The translations under genes were made by a program, and so were the position numbers. From positions 1,989,501 through 2,053,500 of the forward strand of contig NZ_CP006992.1 in the NCBI RefSeq assembly GCF_001542815.1: DNA of 64,000 bases, read 5' to 3'. Source of the stretch: Methylobacterium sp. AMS5. Lineage in GTDB: Bacteria; Pseudomonadota; Alphaproteobacteria; Rhizobiales; Beijerinckiaceae. Below are positions 17,541-26,330 of the stretch, piece by piece; the stretch's first letter is position 1, and the number at the start of each line of letters is the position of its first letter. The notes beneath the pieces were generated by a model. The model saw only the letters and a list, made by a program, of their open reading frames with translations, had not been told where the DNA came from and did no database searches.

Positions 17541-18688
17541 GAGGCGAGAAGCTCCGCATAGAGCCCCGCCACCGTCTCGGCGACGGCGGCTTCCGTATAG
17601 CCCCCTTCGAGGATGCGCGCCCGCGCCGCCGCGCCCATCCGCGCGACGAGCGCCGGATTGGCGGCGAGCCGCGTCAGTGCGGCGGCGAGCGCCGTCGCGT
17701 CGCCCGGCGGCACGAGCAGGCCCTCGACGCCGTCGCGCACGAGGTCGCGGCAGCCCGGCACGTCGCTGGTGAGGATCGCCCGGCCGCAGGAGGCCGCTTC
17801 CAGCAGCGTGCGCGGCAGCCCTTCGCCGCCGCGGGAGGGCAGGCAGCCGACATGGTGGGCGGCGAAGATGCCCGCCACATCCGCGGTGGGGCCGTGCCAG
17901 GTGATCCCGTCGCGCGACCAGTCCCGCAGGGTCGCCTCCGGAATTGCCCGGCGGTTCGACGGGTCGGGCGCGCCGTAGAGCGAGAGTTCCACCGCCGCGC
18001 CCCCGGCGCGGGCCTGCCGCGCCGCCTCGACCGCGACGTCGATGCCCTTCGACCACAGCATCCGCGCGAGGATCGCCACCTTCAGCGGGGCCGGCGGCGG
18101 CAGCGGGCGCGGCGCGAAGGCATCGGGATCGACGCCCGCGCCGCCGACCAGGGTCACGGCGGTGTCGGACGGGTCGAGGCCGAGCGCGCGGGCGTCGTCC
18201 GGGTTCTCGAACAGGAAGCGGGTTTGCCGGCTCGCGAGCGGACCGCGGATCAGCCCTTTCAGCGCCAGCCGCGACAGCCGCCCGGTCGCGTCCGCGCGGG
18301 CGCCGAGCAGGCCGAGGCCGGTCAGCGCGAAGACGCGGCGCGGGATGCCGGCCATCGCCGCGGCCGTGCCGCCGACGAGAATGCCGCGGAGCGCCACGCA
18401 ATGGACGATATCGGCCTCGAGCGCCTTCAGGATGCCCGCGAGCTGGCCCGCGGCGTAGCCCGCCGCCATCGGGTTGAGGCTGGAGCGCTCGGCTTCCAAG
18501 GGCACGACGCGGATGCCGGCGGCCTCGATCACGGCGCGGTGCGCGCGCACCCGCGTCACCACCGCGACCGAGAGTCCCATCTGCCGGGCGGCGCGCGCCA
18601 TCGGCAGGAAGTGCGAGGCGAAGAACCAGTCTTCGGTGACGACGAAGACGAGGCTTTTGCCGGCGTAAGAGGCTGTTGAGGCGGTCAT
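17537..18688 (-). CDS. glycosyltransferase family 4
   Basis: 383 residues with the GT-B fold. The N-terminal acceptor domain includes VVTEDWFFASHFLPMARAAR and ADIVHCVALRGI; the C-terminal nucleotide-sugar domain includes ARMLWSKGIDVAVEAARQA and the E-x7-E-like SRGGEGLPRTLLEAASCGRA. It most resembles enzymes that add a sugar in cell-surface polysaccharide or glycolipid synthesis. Start at ATG 18688 (an ATG six codons upstream is also open). No other polysaccharide genes are adjacent; it overlaps a methyltransferase gene. Confidence 0.85.
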   Translation of the reverse strand: MTASTASYAGKSLVFVVTEDWFFASHFLPMARAARQMGLSVAVVTRVRAHRAVIEAAGIRVVPLEAERSSLNPMAAGYAAGQLAGILKALEADIVHCVALRGILVGGTAAAMAGIPRRVFALTGLGLLGARADATGRLSRLALKGLIRGPLASRQTRFLFENPDDARALGLDPSDTAVTLVGGAGVDPDAFAPRPLPPPAPLKVAILARMLWSKGIDVAVEAARQARAGGAAVELSLYGAPDPSNRRAIPEATLRDWSRDGITWHGPTADVAGIFAAHHVGCLPSRGGEGLPRTLLEAASCGRAILTSDVPGCRDLVRDGVEGLLVPPGDATALAAALTRLAANPALVARMGAAARARILEGGYTEAAVAETVAGLYAELLAS

Positions 18689-18771
18689 CGTGCGTGGCCA
18701 TAGCACGGGGCCCGCTCCGGAACAGCGCCGCCGTCCGCCCCGTTGTCGCCCTACGAATGAGGGAGGGCGTG

Positions 18772-19974
18772 ATGCTGTCGGAGGAGGCCGGAGCCGGCGT
18801 GGTCGATCCCCGCGAGGCCGCGCGGGATGCGGGCCTGCGCTACGTGGACGATTCCAAGCCCGGCCTGCGGCGCAAGCGCAACGGCAAGGGCTTCCGCTAC
18901 ATCGATCCGAAGGGGGCTCCGGTCCGCGACGCGGAGGAGGTCGCCCGGCTCAAAAGCCTCGCGATCCCGCCGGCCTACACGGAGGTGTGGATCTGCCCGC
19001 ACCCGAACGGCCATATCCAGGCGACCGGGCGCGACGAGAAGGGGCGCAAGCAGTACCGCTACCATCCGCGCTTTCGCGAGGCGCGCGAGGCCTCGAAGTT
19101 CCACCGCATCATGGCCTTCGCCGAGGCGCTGCCGGGCATCCGCGCGCGGATCGACGCCGATATGGGCAAGCGCGGCCTGCCCCGCGAAAAGGTGCTCGCC
19201 ACCGTGGTCCACCTCCTGGAGACCACGCTGATCCGCGTCGGCAACGACGATTACGCCCGCTCCAACAAGAGCTACGGCCTCACCACCCTGCGCGATCCAC
19301 ATGTGAAGGTGGCCGGCTCCGAGATGCGCTTCCGCTTCAAGGGCAAGAGCGGCAAGGAATGGTCGGTCTCGGTGCGCGACCGGCGCGTGGCCAAGATCGT
19401 CAAGGCCTGCCAGGACCTGCCCGGCCAGGAGCTGTTCCAGTATCTCGACGGCGAGGGCGAGCGGCGCGACGTCACCTCCTCGGACGTGAACGCCTACCTG
19501 CGCGAGATCACGGGCGAGGATTTCACGGCAAAAGATTTCCGCACCTGGGCCGGCACGGTGCTGGCGGCTCTGGCGCTGCGGGAGTTCGAGACATTCGACA
19601 ACGCGGCCAAGGCCAAGAAGAACCTGCGCGCGGCGATCGAGTCGGTGTCGTCCCGGCTCGGCAACACGCCGACCATCTGCCGCAAGTGCTACATCCACCC
19701 GCAGATCCTCGACTGCTATCTCGAAGGCGGGATGCTGCTGCAGGTGAAGGAGGCGGTCGAGGGCGAACTCAAGAACGACCTCGGCGCGCTGCGCCCGGAG
19801 GAGGCGGCGGTGCTCAGCCTGCTTCGGGCCCGGCTGGAACGGGCGACGAAGGTGGCTTCCAAGGGTACGAAGATCGAGAGCACGACAAAGATCGAGCCGC
19901 CGCGTCAGACCGGAGGCCGCAAGGCGAGGGCGATCGGCACGACGCGCACGTCCGGAGGCAGACGGGCAGCGTGA
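18772..19974 (+). CDS. DNA topoisomerase IB (poxvirus type)
   Basis: 400 residues from ATG 18772, chosen for its GAGGGAGGGCGTG ribosome-binding site over an ATG five codons earlier. It relaxes supercoils through a 3'-phosphotyrosine intermediate. N-terminal domain: GFRYIDPKGAPV and IPPAYTEVWICPHPNGHIQA. Catalytic domain: RVGNDDYARSNKSYGL (Arg), a Lys-bearing hairpin, KDFRTWAGTVLAA (Arg) and the nucleophile in KCYIHPQIL. The basic tail (about 360-400) is variable. Bacterial TopIB genes are common in Methylobacterium and mycobacteria. Confidence 0.93.
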   Translation: MLSEEAGAGVVDPREAARDAGLRYVDDSKPGLRRKRNGKGFRYIDPKGAPVRDAEEVARLKSLAIPPAYTEVWICPHPNGHIQATGRDEKGRKQYRYHPRFREAREASKFHRIMAFAEALPGIRARIDADMGKRGLPREKVLATVVHLLETTLIRVGNDDYARSNKSYGLTTLRDPHVKVAGSEMRFRFKGKSGKEWSVSVRDRRVAKIVKACQDLPGQELFQYLDGEGERRDVTSSDVNAYLREITGEDFTAKDFRTWAGTVLAALALREFETFDNAAKAKKNLRAAIESVSSRLGNTPTICRKCYIHPQILDCYLEGGMLLQVKEAVEGELKNDLGALRPEEAAVLSLLRARLERATKVASKGTKIESTTKIEPPRQTGGRKARAIGTTRTSGGRRAA

Positions 19975-19992
19975 GACGCCCTCAGACGCCGG

Positions 19993-21087
19993 TCAGCTGC
20001 CGCTCTGGACGATGGCGCCGTACCAGCCGAGCCCGCGATAGGTCTCGTAGCCCGGCGTTCTGTGAAACGCGGTGACGCTGCCGGACCGGGCATCGCGGAC
20101 GATGCCGCATTCCTGCCCGTTCAGGTCCACGGCGAGCGTTTCGGTGAGCGAGCCCCTGCCGTCGGAGGCGGCGAGGATGCGCCGTTGCGCATCCACGAGC
20201 ACCACGCGGGTGCGCGCCCGGTCCTCCCGGGCGATCCGCACGCCCTCGACGATCGATTTCGCCTGGGCTTCCCAATCGAAGTGGATGGCGAGGACGCCGC
20301 AGGCCGGAGCGCCGTTCGTCTCGTAGATCCCGGCGGCATAGGTCGCGACCTGTGCGCCGCCGAGCTGCGCCTCACGCCGGACCTCGCCGGGGACGTAGTC
20401 GTCGCTGCCCGGCAAGCGGATCGCTTCCCGGAACCAGGGTTCGCTCGCGACGCTGCGTCCGCGCAGGTTCGGGTAGCGCTCGGGTCGGCCGTTGGCGAGG
20501 ACGGTGCCGTCACGGCCACACAGCCAGAGATCGAGATAGACCGTGTAGGCCGAGAGGATCACCCCGAGCCGCTTGGAGGCATAGTCGGCGGTCTCCGAAC
20601 CGCCGCCCCGGTCCGGCCGCGCGGCGCAGGCGACCACCGCCGGATCGGTGGCCCACCAGCGCACGTCGCAGGTTCGCTCGTAGAGGTTGCGGTCGATCAG
20701 CTCGATGGCGTTGAGGGAGAGATCGACCAAGCGCTCGCCTTGCGCCTTCGCCGTCATCACGTCGACGCCCTGCTGCAACTCGGTGATCCGCGCGGTCAGG
20801 CCGGTTTCCAGTTCCCGCGCCAACGCCTCGATCTCGGCACCGATTCCGCGCACCTCCTGCGCCACCACCGAGAAGCCGCGCCCGTGCTCACCGGCGCGGG
20901 CAGCCTCGATCAAGGCGTTGAGGGCCAGCATCTTCGCCTGAGCGGTGATCTGCCGGATGCGTCCGACCCGGTCCTGGGCGATGCGGCCGACTTCCCGGGT
21001 CAGGTCGGCGATGGTCTTCGGTTCGGGATCCGGCTGTTGCCCGGCTTCGGCTTGGGACGAGGAAGGAACCAATGCTGGTGCCGGCAT
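19993..21087 (-). CDS. soluble methyl-accepting-type protein with C-terminal Cache-like sensor
   Basis: 364 residues and no membrane segment. A short receptor signalling hairpin comes first (about 45-90) with the conserved tip LNALIEAARAGEHGRGFSVV. It is followed by a roughly 230-residue Cache/PAS-like sensor with YLDLWLCGRDGTVLANGRP, SEPWFREAIR and RGLGWYGAIVQ. This reverses the usual sensor-then-signal order. It presumably couples a cytoplasmic ligand to a CheA/CheW array. The ATG at 21087 is preferred over a TTG at 21111. Confidence 0.8.
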   Translation of the reverse strand: MPAPALVPSSSQAEAGQQPDPEPKTIADLTREVGRIAQDRVGRIRQITAQAKMLALNALIEAARAGEHGRGFSVVAQEVRGIGAEIEALARELETGLTARITELQQGVDVMTAKAQGERLVDLSLNAIELIDRNLYERTCDVRWWATDPAVVACAARPDRGGGSETADYASKRLGVILSAYTVYLDLWLCGRDGTVLANGRPERYPNLRGRSVASEPWFREAIRLPGSDDYVPGEVRREAQLGGAQVATYAAGIYETNGAPACGVLAIHFDWEAQAKSIVEGVRIAREDRARTRVVLVDAQRRILAASDGRGSLTETLAVDLNGQECGIVRDARSGSVTAFHRTPGYETYRGLGWYGAIVQSGS

Positions 21088-21397
21088 GGCGATAACCCGG
21101 TTTGCGTGCAAGCCGGATTATCGGCAGCAGGATTAACATAGATCTAAATAATGACGCGCAGCGCCGTCCAAGCCGAGACATCCGAGAGAAATCAGCGCGT
21201 TGCCACGCCGGCTGACCTGTCTAGGGTTCGGGGTTGGCAATGGCCGATCCCGGCGCCGTCAATCCACACGAGGGATGAGCGCGCAGAACCGGCGTCGTCG
21301 AAGACCGGTTGACGGATGAATCGCCGCGGCCATCCGTACGGCACGGAAGCCGCGGCCGGGCGAACCGCGGTGACGCCACGGTCAGGAAGGTGAAGCG
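21088..21397. other. divergent promoter region for chemoreceptor-like gene and cydA
   Basis: 310 bases without a gene. An AT-rich stretch (near 21131-21152, ATTAACATAGATCTAAATAATG) is a plausible promoter zone. No oxygen-responsive (FNR/FixK TTGAT-N4-ATCAA) box was found by eye. Confidence 0.45.
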
Positions 21398-22813
21398 ATG
21401 GAACTCGACGCTCTGATGCTCTCGCGCATCCAGTTCGGCTTCACGATGGCCTTCCACATCATCTTCCCGGCCTTCACCATCGGTCTCGCCGCCTTCCTCG
21501 TCCGGCTCGAGGCGCAGTGGCTGTGGACGAGGAACCCGATCTACCGGGTGCTCTACCGCTTCTGGGTGAAGGCCTTCGCGGTCTCGTTCGGCCTCGGCGT
21601 CGTGTCGGGCATCGTGATGAGCTACCAACTCGGCACGAACTGGTCGCGCTACTCCGACTTCACCGGAAACGTGCTGGGCCCGCTGATCCAATACGAGGTC
21701 ATCACCGCCTTCTTCCTGGAGGCGGGCTTCCTCGGAATCATGCTGTTCGGCTGGGACCGGGTCGGCGACCGGCTGCACTTCCTGGCGACCTGCATGGTCT
21801 CGCTCGGCACGCTGATCTCCGCCTTCTGGATCCTCTCGGCCAATTCCTGGATGCAGACGCCGGCGGGCTTCGCGATCGAGAACGGACGGGCGGTGGCCAC
21901 CGACTGGTTCGAGGTGATCTTCAACCCAAGCTTCCCGATCCGCTACGCGCACATGGTGCTCGGCTGCTTCCTCACGACCGCCTTCGCGGTCTCCGGCATG
22001 GCCGCCTGGATGATCCTGCGCGCCCGCAAGGAGCCGCCGGCGAAGGTCCAGGGGGCCCGGGTCTCGCTCTCCATGGCCCTGTGGTTCGCGCTGATCTTCA
22101 CGCCGATCCAGATCTTCGTCGGCGACACCCACGGCCTCGGCGTGCTCAAGCACCAGCCGACCAAGCTCGCGGCGATCGAGGCGAACTGGGACAGCCAGGC
22201 TAACATGCCGCTGCTGCTCTTCGCGATCCCGAACATGGAGGCCGAGCGCAACGACTTCGAGATCGGCATCCCGAAGCTCGGCTCGTTCATTCTCACCCAC
22301 GACTTCTCCGGCGTGGTGCCGGGCCTCAAGGACGTGACGCCGGACAAGCGCCCGCCGGTCTGGCCGGTGTTCTACGCCTTCCGCGCCATGGTCGCGATCG
22401 GCATGGCCATGCTGCTCCTGAGCCTGTGGAGCCTGTATCTGCGCTGGAAGGGCACGCTGTACACGAACCGCGTCTTCCTCACCTGCGCCATGCTGATGAC
22501 GCCCGCGGGCTTCGGCGCGGTGATCTTCGGCTGGTTCACCGCCGAGATCGGGCGTCAGCCCTACATCGTCTACGGCCAGCTCAAGACGGCGGACGCCCAT
22601 TCGCCGCTGACGGCCCAGGCGGTGACGACCTCGCTGATCGCCTTCATCGTCGCCTACGCGATCATCTTCGGCTTCGGCAGCTACTATCTCGCCAAGCTGC
22701 TGCGCAAAGGCCCCGAACCGTTCGAGCCCTCGGTGCCCGGCGATGAGATCGGCCGCAAGCCCAAGCGTCCCTTCTCGGCGCTGGACGAGAAGCTGGAGCC
22801 GCGCTCCATCTAG
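21398..22813 (+). CDS. cydA: cytochrome bd-type ubiquinol oxidase subunit I (cyanide-insensitive type)
   Basis: 471 residues, about nine membrane helices. It is the haem-bearing subunit of a quinol:O2 oxidoreductase. The haem b595 ligand is in FTMAFHIIFPAFT, haem b558 His in YAHMVLGCFLTT, and the quinol-site signature is GRQPYIVYGQL. The Q loop is short, as in CioA. No cydB follows; instead two tandem family A repeats start at the stop codon and an opposite-strand regulator comes next. The partner must be elsewhere or missing. Confidence 0.93.
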   Translation: MELDALMLSRIQFGFTMAFHIIFPAFTIGLAAFLVRLEAQWLWTRNPIYRVLYRFWVKAFAVSFGLGVVSGIVMSYQLGTNWSRYSDFTGNVLGPLIQYEVITAFFLEAGFLGIMLFGWDRVGDRLHFLATCMVSLGTLISAFWILSANSWMQTPAGFAIENGRAVATDWFEVIFNPSFPIRYAHMVLGCFLTTAFAVSGMAAWMILRARKEPPAKVQGARVSLSMALWFALIFTPIQIFVGDTHGLGVLKHQPTKLAAIEANWDSQANMPLLLFAIPNMEAERNDFEIGIPKLGSFILTHDFSGVVPGLKDVTPDKRPPVWPVFYAFRAMVAIGMAMLLLSLWSLYLRWKGTLYTNRVFLTCAMLMTPAGFGAVIFGWFTAEIGRQPYIVYGQLKTADAHSPLTAQAVTTSLIAFIVAYAIIFGFGSYYLAKLLRKGPEPFEPSVPGDEIGRKPKRPFSALDEKLEPRSI

Positions 22814-22954
22814 AGCATCGTCCCGAAAGGTGGTCGCCGGCTTTCGGAAAAAAGATGATGCGAAAACAAGAACCTCAAGCATCGTCCCGAAAGGTGGTTG
22901 CCGGCTTTCGGAAAAAAGATGATGCGAAAACAAGAGCCTCAAGCATCGTCCCGG
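22811..22954 (+). repeat. tandem interspersed palindromic repeats, family A
   Basis: Two nearly identical 64-base units plus a third truncated start. Each reads AGCATCGTCCCGAAAGGTGG, then CCGGCTTTCGG, AAAAAA, GATGATGCGAAAACAAG. CCGAAAG pairs with CTTTCGG and GCATCGTC with GATGATGC. The first unit begins at the TAG stop codon of cydA. Confidence 0.85.
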
Positions 22955-23025
22955 CCAAGCGTCCGACGGCGCGTCGGAACCATGGCTCGGAAACGCCTGC
23001 CCGATACGATCGGGCGGACAGGCCT

Positions 23026-23733
23026 TCAGGCACGGGCGGCGTGTGCGGTGTGGCGGGCCGGGCCACGCGGTATCTCGGTGTCGAGCACCGGGGCGAGGCC
23101 GAGCTGGCGGGCGAGGGTGACGAGGTCCTTGAGGCGGCCGGTCTGCGTCTTGCGGCGCAGGTTCAGCCGGTGGGTCTCGACCGTCCGGACGCTCAGCGAG
23201 AGCCGCCGGGCGACCTCCTTGTTGCTGAAGCCGGCACTGAGGAAGCGCAGAACCTCCGCCTCGCGCGGGGTGAGACCAATGACGGGCTCCTCGGCGGAGG
23301 GGCAGGCGGCCGACGATGCGGCCGACGGCGCGGGTGACGCTCCCTTTGCGAGGGCGAGCACGCTGGCGCAGACCTCGTCCGCCGGGGTGCCGCAGCCGAC
23401 GAAGGCGTCGGCGCCGGCGGCGATCAGCCGGTTCATCGCCGGCGCATCGAGGGTTCGGAACACCGCGAGCACCCGCAGCCAGGGCCTCCCGTCGCGCAAG
23501 GCCGCGATCCGCGCGCAGCCGGCTTCCGCTCGCGCTCCGTCCACCGGGACCAGCGCGACGGCCGGCACCGGACCGCCACGGGCCAGATCGTCCTCGCCGA
23601 TGGTCCGCAGGGCCGGCGCGTGCTCCAGCTCGGCGCGCATCCGTGCGTCGAGCCCCGACGGCTCGTCGACGATCAAAAGCTCGACAGCCCGGCTCGCCGT
23701 GTGGCTGGCGGTGTGATTGACGGCCTGACTCAT
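23026..23733 (-). CDS. NarL/LuxR-type regulator with degenerate receiver
   Basis: 235 residues. The N-terminal domain (about 16-125) has a receiver-like pattern, but the phospho-acceptor position reads VALVPVDG and the conserved Lys is replaced in AFVGCGTPADE, so phosphorylation is unlikely. The C-terminal HTH (about 150-215) is a clear LuxR type: LTPREAEVLRFLSAGFSNKE and VARRLSLSVRTVETHRLNL. The long Ala/Ser linker is unusual. It is convergent with cydA. Confidence 0.85.
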   Translation of the reverse strand: MSQAVNHTASHTASRAVELLIVDEPSGLDARMRAELEHAPALRTIGEDDLARGGPVPAVALVPVDGARAEAGCARIAALRDGRPWLRVLAVFRTLDAPAMNRLIAAGADAFVGCGTPADEVCASVLALAKGASPAPSAASSAACPSAEEPVIGLTPREAEVLRFLSAGFSNKEVARRLSLSVRTVETHRLNLRRKTQTGRLKDLVTLARQLGLAPVLDTEIPRGPARHTAHAARA

Positions 23734-23944
23734 GCCGCTCCCCTCTCGTCCCGCCGCAGAACGGTGCGGCTTGTGCGGGAAGAGAAGAACAAGAGTCGTT
23801 CCAGCGGTTTAGGGGCCGTTATTGCCCCGAAACGTTCCCTCGCGGCGCCGCCTGGCGGTCACCGTCCCGCTTCGGGACGGGGTGGGAGCGGCCCATTTCC
23901 CGCTGCGGTCCGGACGCCGGGACAGTGCTCCGGCCGCGCGTGTT

Positions 23945-24841
23945 TCACGCCGTCCGGGAGAGGACGAGGTCGGACATCGCCGAGACCACGCGATTGCGGC
24001 CCGTCGTCTTGGCTTCGTACAGGGCGATATCGGCCCGCTTCAGAAGGCCCTCGACGGTCTCGCCCTCGGACCATTCGCTGACGCCGAAGCTGCAGGTGAG
24101 CCGCACCGGACCCTTGGTCGAGCGGATGCGCAGGTCCGAGGTCTTGAGGCGCAGGCGGGAGGCGACCGCCTCGGCCTCCGTGAGGCGCTGGCCGGCGAGC
24201 ATCACCGCGAACTCCTCCCCGCCCAGGCGCCCCGCAATGCCCTCCGCCTCGATCATCCCCGCCACGGCCTTGATCGCCATGTCGCCGACATCGTGGCCGT
24301 GCTCGTCGTTGATGCGCTTGAAATGGTCGATGTCGAGGATCACGGCACAGAGATGCCCGAACGACCCGGCCTTCTGGGCGGCCTCCCGCGTGCGCTGCAG
24401 GAAGGCGCGGCGGTTGAGCAGGCCGGTGAGCGAATCGGTCTCGGCGAGCCGGATCAGATCGCTCTGAAGCGTGGTGAGGCGCTCGGCCGCCCGCATGCGC
24501 GCCTGCAATTCCTCGGCGCCCGGCGGCTTGTCGATGAAGTCGTCGGCGCCGCTGTCGAGAGCCTCGGCGAGATTGCGGGCGTTGCGGGCCGAGGACATGG
24601 CGATGATCGAGAGCGGACGGCTCGATTCGGCGAGCAGCCGGGCCGACCAGCACAGCTCCAATCCGCTCAACGGACGGACTTCCAGGCTCGTGATCAGGGC
24701 ACGGACCTTCGGATTGTCGGTGATGTAGGTCAGGGCCTCGCCGGAATCCGTGAACTGTGTCACCACATGCCCCCGCGGTTCGAGCATGCCGGCCACGATC
24801 CGCAGGACGACACGGCTCGAATCCACGATGACGATGTGCAC
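23945..24841 (-). CDS. diguanylate cyclase with non-phosphorylatable receiver
   Basis: 298 residues, GTG start at 24841. Receiver domain about 1-125: VIVDSSRVV keeps one acidic residue, but the phospho-Asp position aligns with Ser in ALITSLEVRPLSG; Lys is kept in FIDKPPG. The GGDEF domain (about 135-298) has TDSLTGLLNRRAF and an active-site GGEEF (GRLGGEEFAVML), so it should synthesise c-di-GMP. No R-x-x-D inhibitory site is seen five residues before GGEEF. It resembles a PleD-like enzyme uncoupled from a kinase. Confidence 0.88.
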   Translation of the reverse strand: MHIVIVDSSRVVLRIVAGMLEPRGHVVTQFTDSGEALTYITDNPKVRALITSLEVRPLSGLELCWSARLLAESSRPLSIIAMSSARNARNLAEALDSGADDFIDKPPGAEELQARMRAAERLTTLQSDLIRLAETDSLTGLLNRRAFLQRTREAAQKAGSFGHLCAVILDIDHFKRINDEHGHDVGDMAIKAVAGMIEAEGIAGRLGGEEFAVMLAGQRLTEAEAVASRLRLKTSDLRIRSTKGPVRLTCSFGVSEWSEGETVEGLLKRADIALYEAKTTGRNRVVSAMSDLVLSRTA

Positions 24842-24945
24842 GGCTCTACCCCCGCTGACAGGCGTAGATTGTGCGCAAGACCGGTTAAGGGCCCGTCTAG
24901 AGCGCGTGCCGCATTGAGGAGGAAGGCGCGGCTCGGGAGACGACC

Positions 24946-25383
24946 CTACCGGGAACGGGCCGGGACCCGGACCGACACCACCTGGGCACCGGTTCCCTCA
25001 CCCTCGGAACGGGGTGCCGGATCGGTCCAGATGCCCCGGGAATCCTTCGAGAGGACGCGGGCGCCGTGTCGCCGGGCCGTGGGGCGGAGACCGGCGGAGG
25101 CGGGCCGCTCGATCACGGTCAGGGTCGGCCGTGCGGCGGGGGCGTCGCGGATGCCGGCAGCCGTGGGGATGCCGTAGGTGCCGTAGCCCCAAGCCGGCGG
25201 CACGAGGCGGCTCGTGCTGGGCAGATGCGTGAATGGTGCGCCGAAATAGGCGCCTTCGATCACCGGACCGGCGAAGCGGTATCCGCCATTGCCGTAGCCG
25301 TAGACGTAAGGGTCGGCCGCGGCGCCCGAGGCGGCGCCGAGTGTGAGCAGGGTGGCGAGACCGGCGGCGAGGGCAGGGCGCAT
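24946..25383 (-). CDS. small secreted Gly/Tyr-rich protein
   Basis: 145 residues from ATG 25383. The signal peptide RPALAAGLATLLTLGAASGA ends at AAA-DP. The mature part starts DPYVYGYGNGGYRFAGPVIE and is proline/glycine/tyrosine rich, then a basic tail. Such short exported proteins are common in Methylobacterium and lack assigned functions. A longer frame to 25551 has no signal peptide in position and was rejected. Confidence 0.65.
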   Translation of the reverse strand: MRPALAAGLATLLTLGAASGAAADPYVYGYGNGGYRFAGPVIEGAYFGAPFTHLPSTSRLVPPAWGYGTYGIPTAAGIRDAPAARPTLTVIERPASAGLRPTARRHGARVLSKDSRGIWTDPAPRSEGEGTGAQVVSVRVPARSR

Positions 25384-25551
25384 GGGGCGGGGCTTCTCCG
25401 GTGGCGCATTGGCGAAACATGCGCGATTCATGAAACCAAATCGGCGGCGCCTATGCTCGTTCCGCTTCCCCTCGTCCCGCCAGCCGATGCAGAATGCTGA
25501 GACGGGCGCTCTGCCGGTCGACGGCATTCGCCTTCGTCGTTCCGTGTTCAC

Positions 25552-25632
25552 AGCGCCTCATAAAACTCCTGGTCTCTGACCGTTCTCGTTCTGGCGATGA
25601 CAGCGCGGCGGGCGTTTGGTGAGAGACGCTTA
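25552..25632 (-). repeat. interspersed repeat, family C
   Basis: The reverse complement (GCGTCTCTCACCAAACGCCC ... GAGAACGGTCAGAGACCAGG ... GAGTTTTATGAGGCGCTG) is about 80 percent similar by eye to 51329-51412. The copy starts at the TAA stop of the small secreted protein gene at 25630. Confidence 0.65.
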
Positions 25633-25878
25633 GCGGCAGATTGTGACGCGGCGGACGATCCAGCCCTCGCCCTCGATCCACAGGCGACGGCGCTGCTTGT
25701 TGCAGTTGGCGCTCTCCTCGTCGCTCTCCGAGGTCGTCGCAGCTGCCTGAGAGACCTGCGCGGCCTCGGCGACCTGGGTGGTGCTGCGGCCCGTGCCCGG
25801 TGCGGCAAGGCTCGGCGTCGCAGTCAAGCCGATCAGGGCGAGGCCGAGGACGGCCGCGGCGGTGGAGTGCGCGTTCAT
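25630..25878 (-). CDS. small secreted protein
   Basis: 82 residues. Signal peptide NAHSTAAAVLGLALIGLTAT with cleavage after SLA-AP. The mature part has an Ala/Ser/Glu linker and a C-terminal domain with two cysteines (SANCNKQRRRLWIEGEGW...VTICR), probably one disulfide. No family is recognised. Confidence 0.65.
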   Translation of the reverse strand: MNAHSTAAAVLGLALIGLTATPSLAAPGTGRSTTQVAEAAQVSQAAATTSESDEESANCNKQRRRLWIEGEGWIVRRVTICR

Positions 25879-26330
25879 GATATCCTACCCGCGCACCGCG
25901 GGGGCGCGCTTCAACGGTTCAGTTGGGGCGGCCGGTGTCCCGCCGTGCAGGCGCCGCCGCATATTGAATCAACAATCCACAACGTGGCCGTTGGGTTTCG
26001 CGCGACCTTCCGGAAAACGGCAAAAATTTGTCTCCGCCTCCATGCGTTGTTCGCGGTGTTGCCTGCGGCAACGGAGCGCGATCGCGTGTGCCCTCTGCGA
26101 TGCTTGCGAGAATGGTGCAAAGGGTTGTACTGGCACGCGAAGCGAAACATCGGGCTTCGTCGTCCGAAACTGGACCGCTCTTCTTGTTAGGAACGGTTCC
26201 AAACTACGTTTTGCATTAGAACATCATTGTATCGTGACAAGTATTCGCGATGCTGCGAGACGCCGCATCGCCGTTGAGGCAGACAATTCGCCGGGACGCG
26301 CGTTCCGCCGATCAAAACGGGAGCAATCGG
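25879..26330. other. gene-free interval upstream of iron permease
   Basis: 452 bases, clearly lower in GC than the surroundings. It contains a perfect GGAACGGTTCC palindrome at 26193-26203 and an AT-rich stretch around 26205-26245 that is a likely promoter. The position suggests iron-responsive control of the permease gene, but no Irr, RirA or Fur box could be identified with confidence. Confidence 0.45.

Noticed and set aside
24946..25551. Longer start for the secreted protein at 25551
   Set aside because: It would bury the signal peptide 56 residues into the protein; ATG 25383 puts it at the N-terminus.
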